Assembly (NCBI RefSeq): GCF_001295795.1
Contig: NZ_LJHY01000001.1
Location: 1-64,000 of the forward strand
Length of the DNA: 64,000 bases
Direction of reading: 5' to 3'
From: Novosphingobium sp. AAP83
GTDB taxonomy: Bacteria > Pseudomonadota > Alphaproteobacteria > Sphingomonadales > Sphingomonadaceae
Position numbers and translations under genes: made by a program. Of this stretch, positions 27,854 to 36,953 are shown piece after piece (within the stretch, counting starts at the first letter, position 1; the number at the start of each line of letters is the position of its first letter). Under the pieces are notes generated by a model. It was given only the letters and a program-made list of their open reading frames with translations. It was not told the origin of the DNA and searched no databases.

Positions 27854-28186
27854 GTGGATACGAATGCAACACTTATACCGAGCGATGCCCTTGATGAACT
27901 TCCCGATGCGGTCGCCGCCGCCGCCTTCCGCCGTCTGGTGCGCCATCTGCGCCACCGCCATGACGCGCAAAACATTGATTTGATGGGCCTTGCCGGATTT
28001 TGCCGCAATTGCCTTGCCGATTGGATCAATGATGCAGGCGCCGGTTTTGACAAGGCGACCGCGCGCGAGGTCATTCACGGGCTTCCCGCAGCCGAATGGA
28101 AGGCCCGCTTCCAGACCGAAGCCACGCCCGAACAAATGGCGCGCATGGACGAAAGCCTCAAGAAAAACGGCGGCATGCACGGATAG
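27854..28186 (+). CDS. DUF1244 family protein
   Basis: 110 aa from the GTG at 27854, chosen because AAGGA lies 8 nt upstream; in-frame ATGs at 27797 and 27824 would give longer forms. The hallmark AAFRRLVRHLRHR, QNIDLMGLAGFCRNCLADW and EWKARFQTEAT segments identify this small alphaproteobacterial family. The CRNC pair could bind a metal. Its function is not established. It is followed after 103 bp by gapR in the same direction, an arrangement that may form an operon. Confidence 0.88.
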   Translation: MDTNATLIPSDALDELPDAVAAAAFRRLVRHLRHRHDAQNIDLMGLAGFCRNCLADWINDAGAGFDKATAREVIHGLPAAEWKARFQTEATPEQMARMDESLKKNGGMHG

Positions 28187-28289
28187 TGCCACCCGATTCC
28201 CGAGATTTCCACAAGCTGCACTTTGCCGATAGGCGGCGGCGCGTCTATCAGCGCCGCAACCGATTCACCCGTTACCCGGAGATAGCCCG

Positions 28290-28526
28290 ATGGCCGAAAC
28301 TGCCGACGACCGCCTGCGCCTGCTGATTGAGCGCATCGAACGCCTCGAAGAGGAAAAGAAGGGCATCGGCGACGACATCAAGGACGTCTACAACGAAGGC
28401 AAAGCCGTTGGTTATGATGCCAAAATCATGCGCCAAGTCGTCCGCCTGCGCAAGATGAAGCCCGATGATCGCCGTGAAATGGAAGCCGTGCTTGAACTCT
28501 ACAAGACTGCTCTCGGCATCGAATAA
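28290..28526 (+). CDS. gapR: GapR-family nucleoid-associated protein (DUF2312)
   Basis: 78 aa, full-length. The coiled-coil N-terminal helix [18 protein letters not shown] is followed by [29 protein letters not shown], the conserved body of GapR/UPF0335. In Caulobacter GapR is a clamp that binds overtwisted DNA ahead of replication and transcription and stimulates topoisomerases; assignment here rests on that family. The start ATG at 28290 sits after a CCCGGAG sequence that resembles a ribosome site. Confidence 0.93.
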   Translation: MAETADDRLRLLIERIERLEEEKKGIGDDIKDVYNEGKAVGYDAKIMRQVVRLRKMKPDDRREMEAVLELYKTALGIE

Positions 28527-28570
28527 CAAATCGGGTAAGGCTACCTCTTCGTGATAACGGAAGGCCTGTC

Positions 28571-28888
28571 ATGCTCGTTTCCACCACCAGCCTTATCGAA
28601 GGTCGTCCGGTTCAGCGCTATCTTGGCGTTGTTACCGGCGAGGTGATCCTTGGCGCAAACATCGTGCGCGACCTTTTTGCCTCCATTACCGATATTTTTG
28701 GTGGCCGTTCGGGCAAGTATGAAGAAGTCCTCGCGCGCGGGCGTGAACAGGCGATGCGTGAACTCGAAGACAAGGCGCGCGCCTTGGGGGCCAATGCCGT
28801 GATTGGCGTTGATATCGATTACGAAACCATTGGTGCGCGCGGATCGATGCTGATGGTCAGCGTCAGTGGAACAGCAGTAATCGTCTAA
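28571..28888 (+). CDS. YbjQ/UPF0145 family protein
   Basis: 105 aa, full-length for this family. It shows the [26 protein letters not shown] start, the central helix ending in [30 protein letters not shown] and the final strand [14 protein letters not shown]. The domain forms pentamers in structures and is annotated as heavy-metal binding, but the biological role is not settled. It ends inside the converging CPBP gene (4-bp overlap of the 3' ends). Confidence 0.92.
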   Translation: MLVSTTSLIEGRPVQRYLGVVTGEVILGANIVRDLFASITDIFGGRSGKYEEVLARGREQAMRELEDKARALGANAVIGVDIDYETIGARGSMLMVSVSGTAVIV

Positions 28889-29589
28889 CCCACGATCATG
28901 GCCAGCGTTAGCGCTATGGCGTTTGATATGATGTGGGTCAGGATCGCCGCGCCAAGTCCGATGCGCAGGCGCAGGAACCCGAGCATCAAGCCGGTCCAGA
29001 ATTGCGGCAGAACCAAGGGAATCGCGGCAAGCGTAAACTTGGGGTAATTCGCCAGATGCAGCGCGGCAAAGGCCAAGGCGTTGATATGAAACAGCCATGG
29101 AAACGCCCCGTCAAACCAGCCGGGCCGCTCCTGCTTATGGCGCAGCCAAAACCACACGCCGATCACCGCAGCGGTCGTGGCCAGCAGGATGCCGCCGCCT
29201 GCCAGCGGATTGGCTTTGCCAAAGCCCATAAACAGCGCCAGCCCGGCAAGCGTTATCGCCATAGCCCACAGCGCGCGCGGCAATCCGCTCAACCAGCCAC
29301 GAAAGAACAACTCTTCCAGCACAGGGGCCAGCAAAACCGTGCCTCCCCACAGCGCCAGCGGGGTCATGCCATTGAAGGCATCGGGGGATGGCAAATCAAA
29401 TATCTGCCGCCACGCCAGCATTACAGGGACCACCACGCCCATCAGCCCGCCCACTTGCATAGCGGTCAGCAACGCCCATCGCCGCCAAGCACCCGCTGCC
29501 CGCAAGCCATCAGGCCGCATCGGCTGGGGATTGCGCCAAAAGGCGATGGGTTCCATCAAGGTGGCGAAAACTGTCGTCGGCAGGATCAT
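28885..29589 (-). CDS. CPBP-family intramembrane glutamic endopeptidase (ABI/CAAX-like)
   Basis: 234 aa from the ATG at 29589; the open frame continues upstream but overlaps the divergent yebC gene. Several membrane helices surround the family motifs: [11 protein letters not shown] (EExxxR, about residue 130), FAALHL (FxxxH) and HIISNAI (HxxxN near the C-terminus). Together these form the active site of Rce1-like proteases. Bacterial members act in membrane-protein or peptide processing; the target is unknown. Its start faces yebC, leaving 78 bp between start codons. Confidence 0.9.
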   Translation of the reverse strand: MILPTTVFATLMEPIAFWRNPQPMRPDGLRAAGAWRRWALLTAMQVGGLMGVVVPVMLAWRQIFDLPSPDAFNGMTPLALWGGTVLLAPVLEELFFRGWLSGLPRALWAMAITLAGLALFMGFGKANPLAGGGILLATTAAVIGVWFWLRHKQERPGWFDGAFPWLFHINALAFAALHLANYPKFTLAAIPLVLPQFWTGLMLGFLRLRIGLGAAILTHIISNAIALTLAMIVG

Positions 29590-29667
29590 CGCGCAATCAT
29601 TGCCCGAAAGCGCGTCGTCCGCTAGGGGCAACTCACATTCCCGCAAGATCAGCAAGAAGCACGGACC

Positions 29668-30432
29668 ATGGCAGGCCATTCCAAGTTTAAAAACATCATG
29701 CACCGCAAGGGTGCGCAGGACAAAAAGCGTTCGGCGCAGTTCTCCAAACTCAGCCGCGAAATCACTGTGGCCGCCAAGATGGGCATGCCCGATCCCGACA
29801 TGAACCCGCGTCTGCGCGCCGCCGTCAACGCGGCCAAAGCGCAGTCGATGCCCAAGGACAACATCGCCCGCGCCATTGATAAGGCAACCAAAGGCGAAGG
29901 CGATAACTACGAAGAAGTGCGCTACGAAGGCTATGGCCCCGGCGGTGTTGCCGTGATCGTCGAAGCGCTGACCGACAACCGTAACCGCACCGCCACCAAC
30001 GTGCGCACCGCGTTTTCCAAGAACGGCGGCAACCTTGGCGCAAGCGGCGCGGTCAGCCACGGCTTCGAACGCCTCGGCCTGATCGAGTATCCCGGCTCGG
30101 TGGGTGACGAGGAAAAAGTCCTCGAAGCCGCGATTGAAGCGGGCGCCGATGATGTCGAATCAGATATGGGCGATGGCGATGAAAATCCCGGCAGCCACCA
30201 GATCTGGGTTGCGGTGGAAAACCTCCACGAAGTTGCCCGCGAACTGGAAAAGACGCTGGGCGAAGCCGAAGGCGTGAAACTGGCGTGGAAGCCCAGCCTC
30301 AAGACCGAAGTTTCAGCAGACGACGCAGCCACGCTGCTCAAGCTGATTGACGTGCTTGATGACGATGACGACGTCCAAACCGTGTGGGGCAATTACGAAA
30401 TCCCCGACGACGTGATGGAGAAGTTGGGTTGA
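29668..30432 (+). CDS. YebC/TACO1-family regulator
   Basis: 254 aa, standard length. The N-terminus [20 protein letters not shown] and the [28 protein letters not shown] and RNRTATNVR segments are diagnostic. YebC proteins were long listed as transcriptional regulators and are now linked to translation, helping ribosomes pass proline-rich stretches. The gene precedes ruvC with one small gene in between, an order common in many bacteria where yebC and ruvC are linked. Confidence 0.96.
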   Translation: MAGHSKFKNIMHRKGAQDKKRSAQFSKLSREITVAAKMGMPDPDMNPRLRAAVNAAKAQSMPKDNIARAIDKATKGEGDNYEEVRYEGYGPGGVAVIVEALTDNRNRTATNVRTAFSKNGGNLGASGAVSHGFERLGLIEYPGSVGDEEKVLEAAIEAGADDVESDMGDGDENPGSHQIWVAVENLHEVARELEKTLGEAEGVKLAWKPSLKTEVSADDAATLLKLIDVLDDDDDVQTVWGNYEIPDDVMEKLG

Positions 30433-30980
30433 TTTTGCATCGCCTCTGGCCGGTCGCCGCTTTGATAGCGGGGCTGGCCAGTGGTTCGCTGCTGCATTCC
30501 CAGCCGGTCAATCCGGCGGTCAGCCAATGTCGCGCCGGTGAAGCCGTGATCTATTCGTGCAAGTTCGGTAAGTCGGTCGGCAGCGTGTGCGGATCAAAAT
30601 CAGCAGTGCATTATCGCTATGGTCCGCTTGGCCAACCGGCGCTTGATCTTGCCAACCGGTCTGACTGGTCGAACGTGCGCGTCGGCACTGTTCGCGGCCA
30701 AGGCGCTGGCGGCTATCAGGAACACGTGCGTTTTTCGAACGGACAGACGCATTACATCGTGTTCAAGGGCCAGGATGGCGAACTGGCGGATCGGCCCGGG
30801 CGGACCTATTCGGGTATTTCGGTACAAACTGGCCCGCAGGGTGAAACGACGCTGGCTTCATTGTCTTGCAGTAGCGGGAGCACAAGCTCCGGCAGCATTG
30901 TCGATGCCGTGAACAGTCGCTCGCCGGATGATACCGATCTTTCAGAAGAGGCTGACGGCCCATTCGACGCGTGGTTTTAA
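30429..30980 (+). CDS. Secreted cysteine-containing protein of unknown function
   Basis: 183 aa from the TTG at 30429, which overlaps the yebC stop (TTGA); a second TTG lies at 30435. A signal peptide is clear (hydrophobic [16 protein letters not shown], about residues 7-22). The mature part has cysteines in [24 protein letters not shown] and one later in LSCSSG, strands such as [10 protein letters not shown] and [11 protein letters not shown], and an acidic tail. The early segment is like small secreted proteins that contain an IYSC-x(8)-VC pair, but I cannot name a family. It sits inside the yebC-ruvC transcription unit, coupled at its start and 4 bp before ruvC. Confidence 0.68.
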   Translation: MILHRLWPVAALIAGLASGSLLHSQPVNPAVSQCRAGEAVIYSCKFGKSVGSVCGSKSAVHYRYGPLGQPALDLANRSDWSNVRVGTVRGQGAGGYQEHVRFSNGQTHYIVFKGQDGELADRPGRTYSGISVQTGPQGETTLASLSCSSGSTSSGSIVDAVNSRSPDDTDLSEEADGPFDAWF

Positions 30981-30984
30981 ACGT

Positions 30985-31461
30985 ATGATCATCCTCGGTA
31001 TTGACCCGGGCCTGACCGTTACCGGCTGGGGTGTGATCTCTAAATCGGGCAGCAATTTGCGCCATGTTGCCAATGGCCAGATCCGCACCAATGCCAAGAC
31101 CAGCATGGCCGAACGCCTTGTCGAACTCGATGCTGCGCTTGCCGCAGTGATTGCGCTCTACAACCCGGATGCGGGCGCGGTCGAAGAAGTATTCATGAAT
31201 GTGAACCCGCAATCGACCCTGAAGCTTGGTCAGGCGCGCGGTGTCGCGATGCTATCGATCGCACGGTCGGGCATTCCGGTTGAGGAATACTCGACCAAAG
31301 TGATCAAAAAGGCGCTGGTCGGTACGGGCGGCGCGGAAAAGCAGCAGATCCAGCACATGCTCAAGATCCTGCTGCCCGGGGTAAAGCTGGCGGGCGAAGA
31401 TGCCGCGGATGCGCTCGCCGTGGCGATCACCCACGCCAACATGCTCGGCAGCCACCGCTGA
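30985..31461 (+). CDS. ruvC: Crossover junction endodeoxyribonuclease RuvC
   Basis: 158 aa from the ATG at 30985, at normal length. The four acidic residues can be traced: D in [14 protein letters not shown] (about residue 7), E in [10 protein letters not shown] (about 67), and two aspartates in [14 protein letters not shown] (about 140-143). It resolves Holliday junctions with RuvAB; neither ruvA nor ruvB follows here, because a minus-strand operon meets it 7 bp after the stop. It starts 4 bp after the preceding secreted-protein gene and is likely co-transcribed with yebC. Confidence 0.95.
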   Translation: MIILGIDPGLTVTGWGVISKSGSNLRHVANGQIRTNAKTSMAERLVELDAALAAVIALYNPDAGAVEEVFMNVNPQSTLKLGQARGVAMLSIARSGIPVEEYSTKVIKKALVGTGGAEKQQIQHMLKILLPGVKLAGEDAADALAVAITHANMLGSHR

Positions 31462-31467
31462 AACGGG

Positions 31468-33504
31468 CTATGGCGCCTCGGGGTAAGCCGTTAAAACCGG
31501 ACCTAGCGCTTCAACCAGTGGTCCAAGCCAGGGCTCATAGTTCCGCCAAGGCTCCAGCCCGTCACGGAAGATCGGTTTGCGCACTTGCTCGGAACTGGCG
31601 GTGCGCACCGCGCGATCATTGTTGTAGAATTCAAGACAGCCCGGTTCAAACGGCACACCGATATAATCAAGCACGCAGCGGACCTGTGTTTCGGTATCGG
31701 CCACCATGTCCTCATAAATCACGCGGTGCACAGCGCCGGGCGCATGGGCATCAAACGCAGCCATCAGCCCCACATAATCGCTGTAGTATAGCCCGATCTC
31801 GCCCAGATCATACGTGAATGTCTGGCCGCGCGCGAAATGCTGTTTCCAGCCCGATATGCAGCACGAAAGCGGGTGCCGCCGCGCATCGATGATCTTGGCA
31901 TTGGGCAGGATCAGCTTGATCAGGCCCACGTGCTGCCAGTTGTTGGGCATCTTGTCGATGAACAGCGGCCGGCCGGTCTGCCGGTGGACCCGCGTGCGCT
32001 CGATATACTCCTCGCCCAACCGCGTGCGGTCATCAGGTGTCAGCGAGGCGACCATCGTGGCGAAATCGGCAAACTCGCCCTCGTCCACGCGCGATTGCAG
32101 GCGGGCGGCCATCATCATCATCTCGGGCAGTTCCATCGTGCCCTCGATCTGGCTGTGGCTTGCCAGAATCTGTTCCACCAGCGTCGATCCCGAACGCGGC
32201 AGGCCCACCACAAAGATCGGATCTGGGGCAGGGCACCCGCCGTCTCCCATCTGCGCAATGAACGCCGCAGTAAATGTCTCCGCCGTCGCGCGCACTTCGG
32301 CGCTGAAGCTATCGGCATCGTGCAGCACCATCGTGCGGCGCAAGGCGTTGCCCGCATCGTAATGGCGGAACGATGCGGGATAGTCCCTGGCATCCTCAAA
32401 CGCTTTGCCGAGCGAGAAGTGCAGGTGGAACACGTCCTCATTCTGCTCGTCCGTCGCAGCGCCCAGCGATGCCAATGCCGCTTCCATTGCGGCAATATCA
32501 TCAGCGTCGAGCCGTACCGTTTTCAGGTTGGCAAGGCTCCACCATGCCTCTCCCATCGTCGGCTGATACTTCACGGCCTGCCGGTAAGCATGCACCGCCT
32601 CGGTCTGTGCGCCCAATGTTTTGAGTACGTGGCCAAGGTTCTGCCAGACTTGCGGCTGTTCGGGTTGCGCTGCCAAGAGTTCTTCATAAAGGCTGCGCGC
32701 GCGTTCCTGATGGCCCAGCTTCACCAATACCGATGCCAGAATCAGCTTGTGCCCCGGCGATTCCACCGGCGATCCGATCAGCACTTCGGCATGGGCCAAG
32801 GCATCGGGCAGGCGGTTGGTCTGCATCAGCAGGCGGATCAGGAAATCGCGCGCCAGATCAAAGCCGGGAGCCGCCAGAACCGCGCGCTCCACCCATTCGA
32901 GCGCGGTGGTCATATCGCCGCGCCGCCATGCAATCTCGCCCACCATGCGGCAGGCGGGCGGATCATCGGGCAAACGCACCAACCGTGCTTTCAGCACCGC
33001 GTCCGCCTCGTCCAATAGCCCATCGTTCACCGCCAAAGCGGCCTTCTGCAATTCGGCATCGTGCGATGATGCGTAGATCGCGGATAGTTCCGCCCGCCAA
33101 GCATCGCCGGAATGACCCAGCTTGCGCAGGCAACGCGCCAGCAGGAACCATCCCGAAGGAATGCTCGGCTGCACTTGCGTCAGCGTCTGAAGCGCCACCA
33201 CCGCGCGCGGATTATCGCCAAGCTCTGCGCTCAACTCGCCCAGTTCCCACAGCACAGCGGGCACGCGTGCATTGGCCCGCGCCAGCGCATCCAGCCGCGC
33301 CAGCGCCTGCTTGCCCTTGCCGATCCGGCGCAATGCGCGCGCCACGATGAACTCTGCGGGGGGATATCCGGGCGCTTTGGCAAGAATGGCCTCGGCCTTG
33401 GTCAGCGCCTTATGCGGCTGCCCGTCCAATAAAGCCTCAGCCTCGGCCAGTGCGGCAGGAGGCGGCGCAGGTCTGCGGAGAGGCGGACGGGTCGTCTGAA
33501 TCAT
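31468..33504 (-). CDS. TPR-repeat sulfotransferase
   Basis: 678 aa. The N-terminal half (about 30-380) is built of tetratricopeptide repeats (for example WELGELSAELGDNPRAV and WQNLGHVLKTLGAQTEAV). The C-terminal half is a PAPS-dependent sulfotransferase: 5'-phosphosulfate loop FVVGLPRSGSTLVEQILASH near 430, and a 3'-phosphate region with IDARRHPLSCCISGW near 545. It would transfer sulfate to a sugar, lipid or protein tyrosine. Its ATG overlaps the stop of the qhpE-like protease by 4 bp, so it is the last gene of the amine-dehydrogenase operon. I know of no role for a sulfotransferase in that pathway; it may be an accidental passenger or a new modification. Confidence 0.88.
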   Translation of the reverse strand: MIQTTRPPLRRPAPPPAALAEAEALLDGQPHKALTKAEAILAKAPGYPPAEFIVARALRRIGKGKQALARLDALARANARVPAVLWELGELSAELGDNPRAVVALQTLTQVQPSIPSGWFLLARCLRKLGHSGDAWRAELSAIYASSHDAELQKAALAVNDGLLDEADAVLKARLVRLPDDPPACRMVGEIAWRRGDMTTALEWVERAVLAAPGFDLARDFLIRLLMQTNRLPDALAHAEVLIGSPVESPGHKLILASVLVKLGHQERARSLYEELLAAQPEQPQVWQNLGHVLKTLGAQTEAVHAYRQAVKYQPTMGEAWWSLANLKTVRLDADDIAAMEAALASLGAATDEQNEDVFHLHFSLGKAFEDARDYPASFRHYDAGNALRRTMVLHDADSFSAEVRATAETFTAAFIAQMGDGGCPAPDPIFVVGLPRSGSTLVEQILASHSQIEGTMELPEMMMMAARLQSRVDEGEFADFATMVASLTPDDRTRLGEEYIERTRVHRQTGRPLFIDKMPNNWQHVGLIKLILPNAKIIDARRHPLSCCISGWKQHFARGQTFTYDLGEIGLYYSDYVGLMAAFDAHAPGAVHRVIYEDMVADTETQVRCVLDYIGVPFEPGCLEFYNNDRAVRTASSEQVRKPIFRDGLEPWRNYEPWLGPLVEALGPVLTAYPEAP

Positions 33505-34214
33505 GCCTCTTGCTTAGGCTGCGCATCAGGACTCGCGTGTACGTCAATCGGCGCAAGTCTCGCCAAGACATCGGCGCGTGCAATTGGGCGCAATTGACAG
33601 TTTGCCGCCACCCAACCTGTCACCTGCGCCACCGCAAAGCTGATGCCATACAAATTGCGCTGTTGTGGCACACCGGGGATAGGGCGGGGATAGCCCGAGG
33701 CATAGACCGCGCCATCTGCGCCAAGCCCGGGACCCCCGCGCGGCACATCCCAATCCAGCCCCACGCCCAGCACTTGGGGCAAGCACCCCGGCCAGCACGG
33801 CGCACCTTCGGCCTCGCGCGCCGCAACGATCAACGCGCCCGCTGCCACCGCCTCATCAGCCAGCGCGGCAAAGACATCGGCATGGGCTGCATTGGGTGTG
33901 CCAAGGCTCAGGTTGATCAAGTCCACCTGCGCCTCAATCGCGCAGCGGATCGCCCCTGCCAGCGCACGCGCACTGGCGCGCAAGCCTTCGCGGAACACCC
34001 GGATCGGCAGGATCAAGGCGTCTGGTGCCTGCTCCTGGATCGCCGCTGTCACCGCCGTGCCATGGCCTAGCCGGTCAAGCGCTTCGTCCTCACCGCTCAG
34101 CACTGTCCCGTCGGCCAGCAGCGACAGGCCGGGCAGCAGCCGGTCGGCAGCAATATGCGGATGCGTGGGATGAACCCCGCTATCGATCACCGCTATGCGC
34201 AAGGGCTCAACCAT
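33501..34214 (-). CDS. qhpE: Subtilisin-like leader peptidase QhpE
   Basis: 237 aa, a minimal S8 protease without signal or propeptide. The triad is present: D11 in IAVIDSGVHP, H51 in LGHGTAVTA and S192 in YGISFAVAQVTG. In Paracoccus, QhpE cleaves the 28-residue leader from the gamma-subunit precursor after the radical SAM enzyme has cross-linked it; the same role fits here because the gene lies between the ABC exporter and the other qhp genes. It overlaps the exporter gene by 8 bp and the sulfotransferase gene by 4 bp. It is expected to act in the cytoplasm. Confidence 0.88.
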   Translation of the reverse strand: MVEPLRIAVIDSGVHPTHPHIAADRLLPGLSLLADGTVLSGEDEALDRLGHGTAVTAAIQEQAPDALILPIRVFREGLRASARALAGAIRCAIEAQVDLINLSLGTPNAAHADVFAALADEAVAAGALIVAAREAEGAPCWPGCLPQVLGVGLDWDVPRGGPGLGADGAVYASGYPRPIPGVPQQRNLYGISFAVAQVTGWVAANCQLRPIARADVLARLAPIDVHASPDAQPKQEA

Positions 34215-35922
34215 GCGTTGTCACCTGTGGCGCGATGCTGGCAAGGCCATGGTCGAGCCGCAGCACGTGGTCGGCCATGTCGGCCAGCGCGGGCTTGTGC
34301 GTGATCACGATCAGCGTGGCGTGGGGTAATGCGCGGCGCAGCCCTTGCGCCACCAGCATTTCGGTCGCTTCATCCAGTGCCGCTGTCGGTTCATCCAGGA
34401 TCAGCACGTCGGGCTGGCGCAGCAGTGCGCGGGCGATGGCGATACGGTGACGCTCTCCGGCAGACAGCGCGAGGCCGCGTTCGCCCGTGCGCGTGTCCAG
34501 CCCTTCGGGCAGACGCGCGATCAGTGGTGCAAGCCCTGCCGCTCCTGCCGCCGCCTCAATGTCGGCACGCGACGCTGTCTCGCGCGCAAAGGCGATGTTC
34601 TGTGCAATCGTGGCATTGAACAGGAACGGGGCCTGATCCACCAGCAAGACCCGCGCGCGCAAATCGGCCAAAGATAGCTCGCGGATATCCGTGCCATCGA
34701 TCGTCACGCGCCCGGTCACCGGATCGTGGAACCGCACCAGCAGGTCGGCCAGAGTAGATTTGCCCGCGCCCGAGGCCCCAAGGATCGCGGTCATCGCGCC
34801 CGCCGGAATCGTCAGGTCTACATCGCGCAGCACCGCCTCGCGCCCATGATCCATCGAAACGCCCTCGAACCGGATTTCGCGTTTCACCCCGGTCAAGGGT
34901 TTGGGCGATGCTGCCTCGGTCACTTCGGGCGCGGTATCGAACAGTTCGAAAATTCGCGCCAGGGCCACCCGCGCGGTGGCAAGGCTGGATGTGAGGCCCA
35001 TCAGCGCTTGCACCGGCCCCAGCAGGCGTCCGTGATAGGTGATAAAGGCCACCAACGCGCCGATGGTCATCGTGCCATCGATGATCTGCTTGCCGCCATA
35101 GATCATCACCGCCGCGCTTGAAGCGGTGACAATCGTTCCGGGCAGTGCGCCCGTCATGAACGAAACGGTCTGCATCTTCAGCATCGTGGCGATGAAACCG
35201 CCATTGGCGGCGCGAAACCGTTCTGCCTGATGGTTCTCGGCGCCCAAAGTGTTGACCGTGCGCATGCCCATGATCGTATCGACCAGCAGGCTGCCGATGT
35301 CCGCGCCGCTTTCGCGCATCTGGCGCGAAAGGTCGGTCATCCGGCGCTGGAAGTGCAGGAAGCTTGCCACAGCCAGCGGCACCAGCACGGTTCCCACCAG
35401 AAACAGCTTCCAATCCAGCCACAGCATCATGCCCACGCTGCCTGCAAAGAACAGCACGTTGCTGACCACCGAAAGCAGCGTATCGCCCACCACGCGCTGC
35501 ACATCGGACACATCGCTGTTGAGGCGCGACATCAGATCGCCCAGCCGGAACGATCCGTAAAAGCGGGGGGAAAGCGTTTGCAAGTGCCGCAACAACGATA
35601 CGCGCATATCGAATAACATCGCGGCGGAAATGGCGACATAGCGGTAGGACACCAGCGCGTTGACCGCGAAGCCGCCGATGGTCGCCCCCACCATCAGCGT
35701 GGCGATTTTCACCAGCATGTCCCAATCGCGTTTGATCAGCGCTTCATCGATCATCAGCTTGGAAATCAGTGGTTGCGCAAGGTTCAGCGCGGTCGCCACA
35801 AGGCTGGCGAGCAGCACCAGCGCGAGGCGCGGCGCATAGGGTTTGAGCCAAGGCCACAGCCGCCCATATGTGCTCCACGGTGCAATCTTGGGGGCAGGGG
35901 GGGGCGTCGGCGATCCTCTCAC
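34207..35922 (-). CDS. qhpF: ABC exporter QhpF (membrane-ATPase fusion)
   Basis: 571 aa: six-helix ABC transporter membrane domain (about 25-310) followed by an ATPase domain (about 335-560) with Walker A ILGASGAGKSTLADLL, signature ALSAGERHRIAIARALL and Walker B VLILDEPTAALDE; the signature reads LSAGE where most members have LSGGQ. There is no N-terminal C39 peptidase, unlike bacteriocin exporters, consistent with a separate protease gene next to it. In the qhp system QhpF is the transporter assigned to moving the modified gamma subunit to the periplasm. It starts within the QhpG stop (4-bp overlap). Confidence 0.87.
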   Translation of the reverse strand: MRGSPTPPPAPKIAPWSTYGRLWPWLKPYAPRLALVLLASLVATALNLAQPLISKLMIDEALIKRDWDMLVKIATLMVGATIGGFAVNALVSYRYVAISAAMLFDMRVSLLRHLQTLSPRFYGSFRLGDLMSRLNSDVSDVQRVVGDTLLSVVSNVLFFAGSVGMMLWLDWKLFLVGTVLVPLAVASFLHFQRRMTDLSRQMRESGADIGSLLVDTIMGMRTVNTLGAENHQAERFRAANGGFIATMLKMQTVSFMTGALPGTIVTASSAAVMIYGGKQIIDGTMTIGALVAFITYHGRLLGPVQALMGLTSSLATARVALARIFELFDTAPEVTEAASPKPLTGVKREIRFEGVSMDHGREAVLRDVDLTIPAGAMTAILGASGAGKSTLADLLVRFHDPVTGRVTIDGTDIRELSLADLRARVLLVDQAPFLFNATIAQNIAFARETASRADIEAAAGAAGLAPLIARLPEGLDTRTGERGLALSAGERHRIAIARALLRQPDVLILDEPTAALDEATEMLVAQGLRRALPHATLIVITHKPALADMADHVLRLDHGLASIAPQVTTHG

Positions 35923-36953
35923 GCCGCCAGTTCCCGGCGCACCAGATCAAAGCCGTGCAGGGCAAAGCGCGGCTCGGGCATGGTTGCCAGACGCGCGGTG
36001 CACCAGTCATATCCGGCGCGCGATGCGGCATATTGTTCGCGCCACCACGGCGATGATCCTGCCCCGCCATAGAATGGCAGCGATAGTTGCAAATGACGGC
36101 GCATCGCGGCCAGCAGCATCGAATGGTAATGGGTGATGAGCGCCGCCTGATCTTCCCCTCGGCCCAGCGCGGTGATGACGGCGCTGGCCAAAATCGCCTC
36201 GCGCGTCGCCTGCGCAGTGCCATCGCCGCAGATCGGATCGAACGCGAGCGCGGCGGTGCCCAGCGCCAGCCAGCCTTCCCCGGCAAGCTGTTCCAGCATG
36301 CGCGGAGATGTGTCGAACGCGCCGCTGGCGGGCTCCATCGTATCGATCAGCGGTGCGATCATCGGTGCTTGCGCCGCCAGTTCCTCAGGCGCGCCACCTA
36401 CGCTGAGAAGCCATGCCCCGCCAACGCTGTCCGGGATCAGGAACAGCCAGCCATCATCGACGGATTCAACCCAGCATGTCGCCGGATCAGCCTTGGCTGA
36501 AAGCCGCACGAGCGCGGTGGAGGACAGCCGTTCGCCAAAGCGCTGCATGTTGGAAACCGGGAACGGCGACATCCCGTGAATGGTGGCGAAGGCTTTGGTG
36601 TTGCCCGCATTTGCTAGGCTGGCCTGAGGCGCTGCCGCAAGAGCATCAGTCAAATCATCTTCGGATACGACCACAGCGCCATGCGGCATCGCCACTGCTT
36701 CACCGGCACCCCAGCGCACCACGCGGCGCTCGATCCGGGCTTTCCCGGCAAACAAATCGGGCTTGCTAAAAACATCGCGGAGCAGCGCCAGCGCCGGATC
36801 GCTCAACATGATGACCGGCACCGGGCGTCTGGAGCCAGGTTCCAATTCCAAGGTAACGCCTGCGCGGTTCAACAGATTGGCTGCGGTCGCTACCGCTACA
36901 CCCTGTCCGCGCAGCGCAATCGAGCGCCCGCGAAGGAGAACGCTGCCCGTCAC
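35919..36953 (-). CDS. qhpG: Flavin-dependent CTQ-biogenesis enzyme QhpG
   Basis: 344 aa. It resembles flavin-dependent monooxygenases of the tryptophan-halogenase/LodB type: an N-terminal Rossmann segment (GQGVAVATAANLLNRAG) and the later GWLALGTAALAFDPICGDGTAQATREAILAS, equivalent to the GDAA-x-DP-x-xGxG FAD motif. In Paracoccus QhpG dihydroxylates the gamma-subunit tryptophan on the way to cysteine tryptophylquinone. The protein is short and its first dinucleotide loop is degenerate, so either the start lies elsewhere or this clade has a reduced N-terminus. It overlaps qhpB and qhpF by 4 bp each. Confidence 0.82.
   Translation of the reverse strand: MTGSVLLRGRSIALRGQGVAVATAANLLNRAGVTLELEPGSRRPVPVIMLSDPALALLRDVFSKPDLFAGKARIERRVVRWGAGEAVAMPHGAVVVSEDDLTDALAAAPQASLANAGNTKAFATIHGMSPFPVSNMQRFGERLSSTALVRLSAKADPATCWVESVDDGWLFLIPDSVGGAWLLSVGGAPEELAAQAPMIAPLIDTMEPASGAFDTSPRMLEQLAGEGWLALGTAALAFDPICGDGTAQATREAILASAVITALGRGEDQAALITHYHSMLLAAMRRHLQLSLPFYGGAGSSPWWREQYAASRAGYDWCTARLATMPEPRFALHGFDLVRRELAA

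Noticed and set aside
31837..33018. Plus-strand frame of 393 codons opposite the TPR-sulfotransferase gene
   Set aside because: The sulfotransferase has clear TPR and PAPS-loop motifs in the other strand; the antisense frame has unnatural His/Arg/Gln composition.
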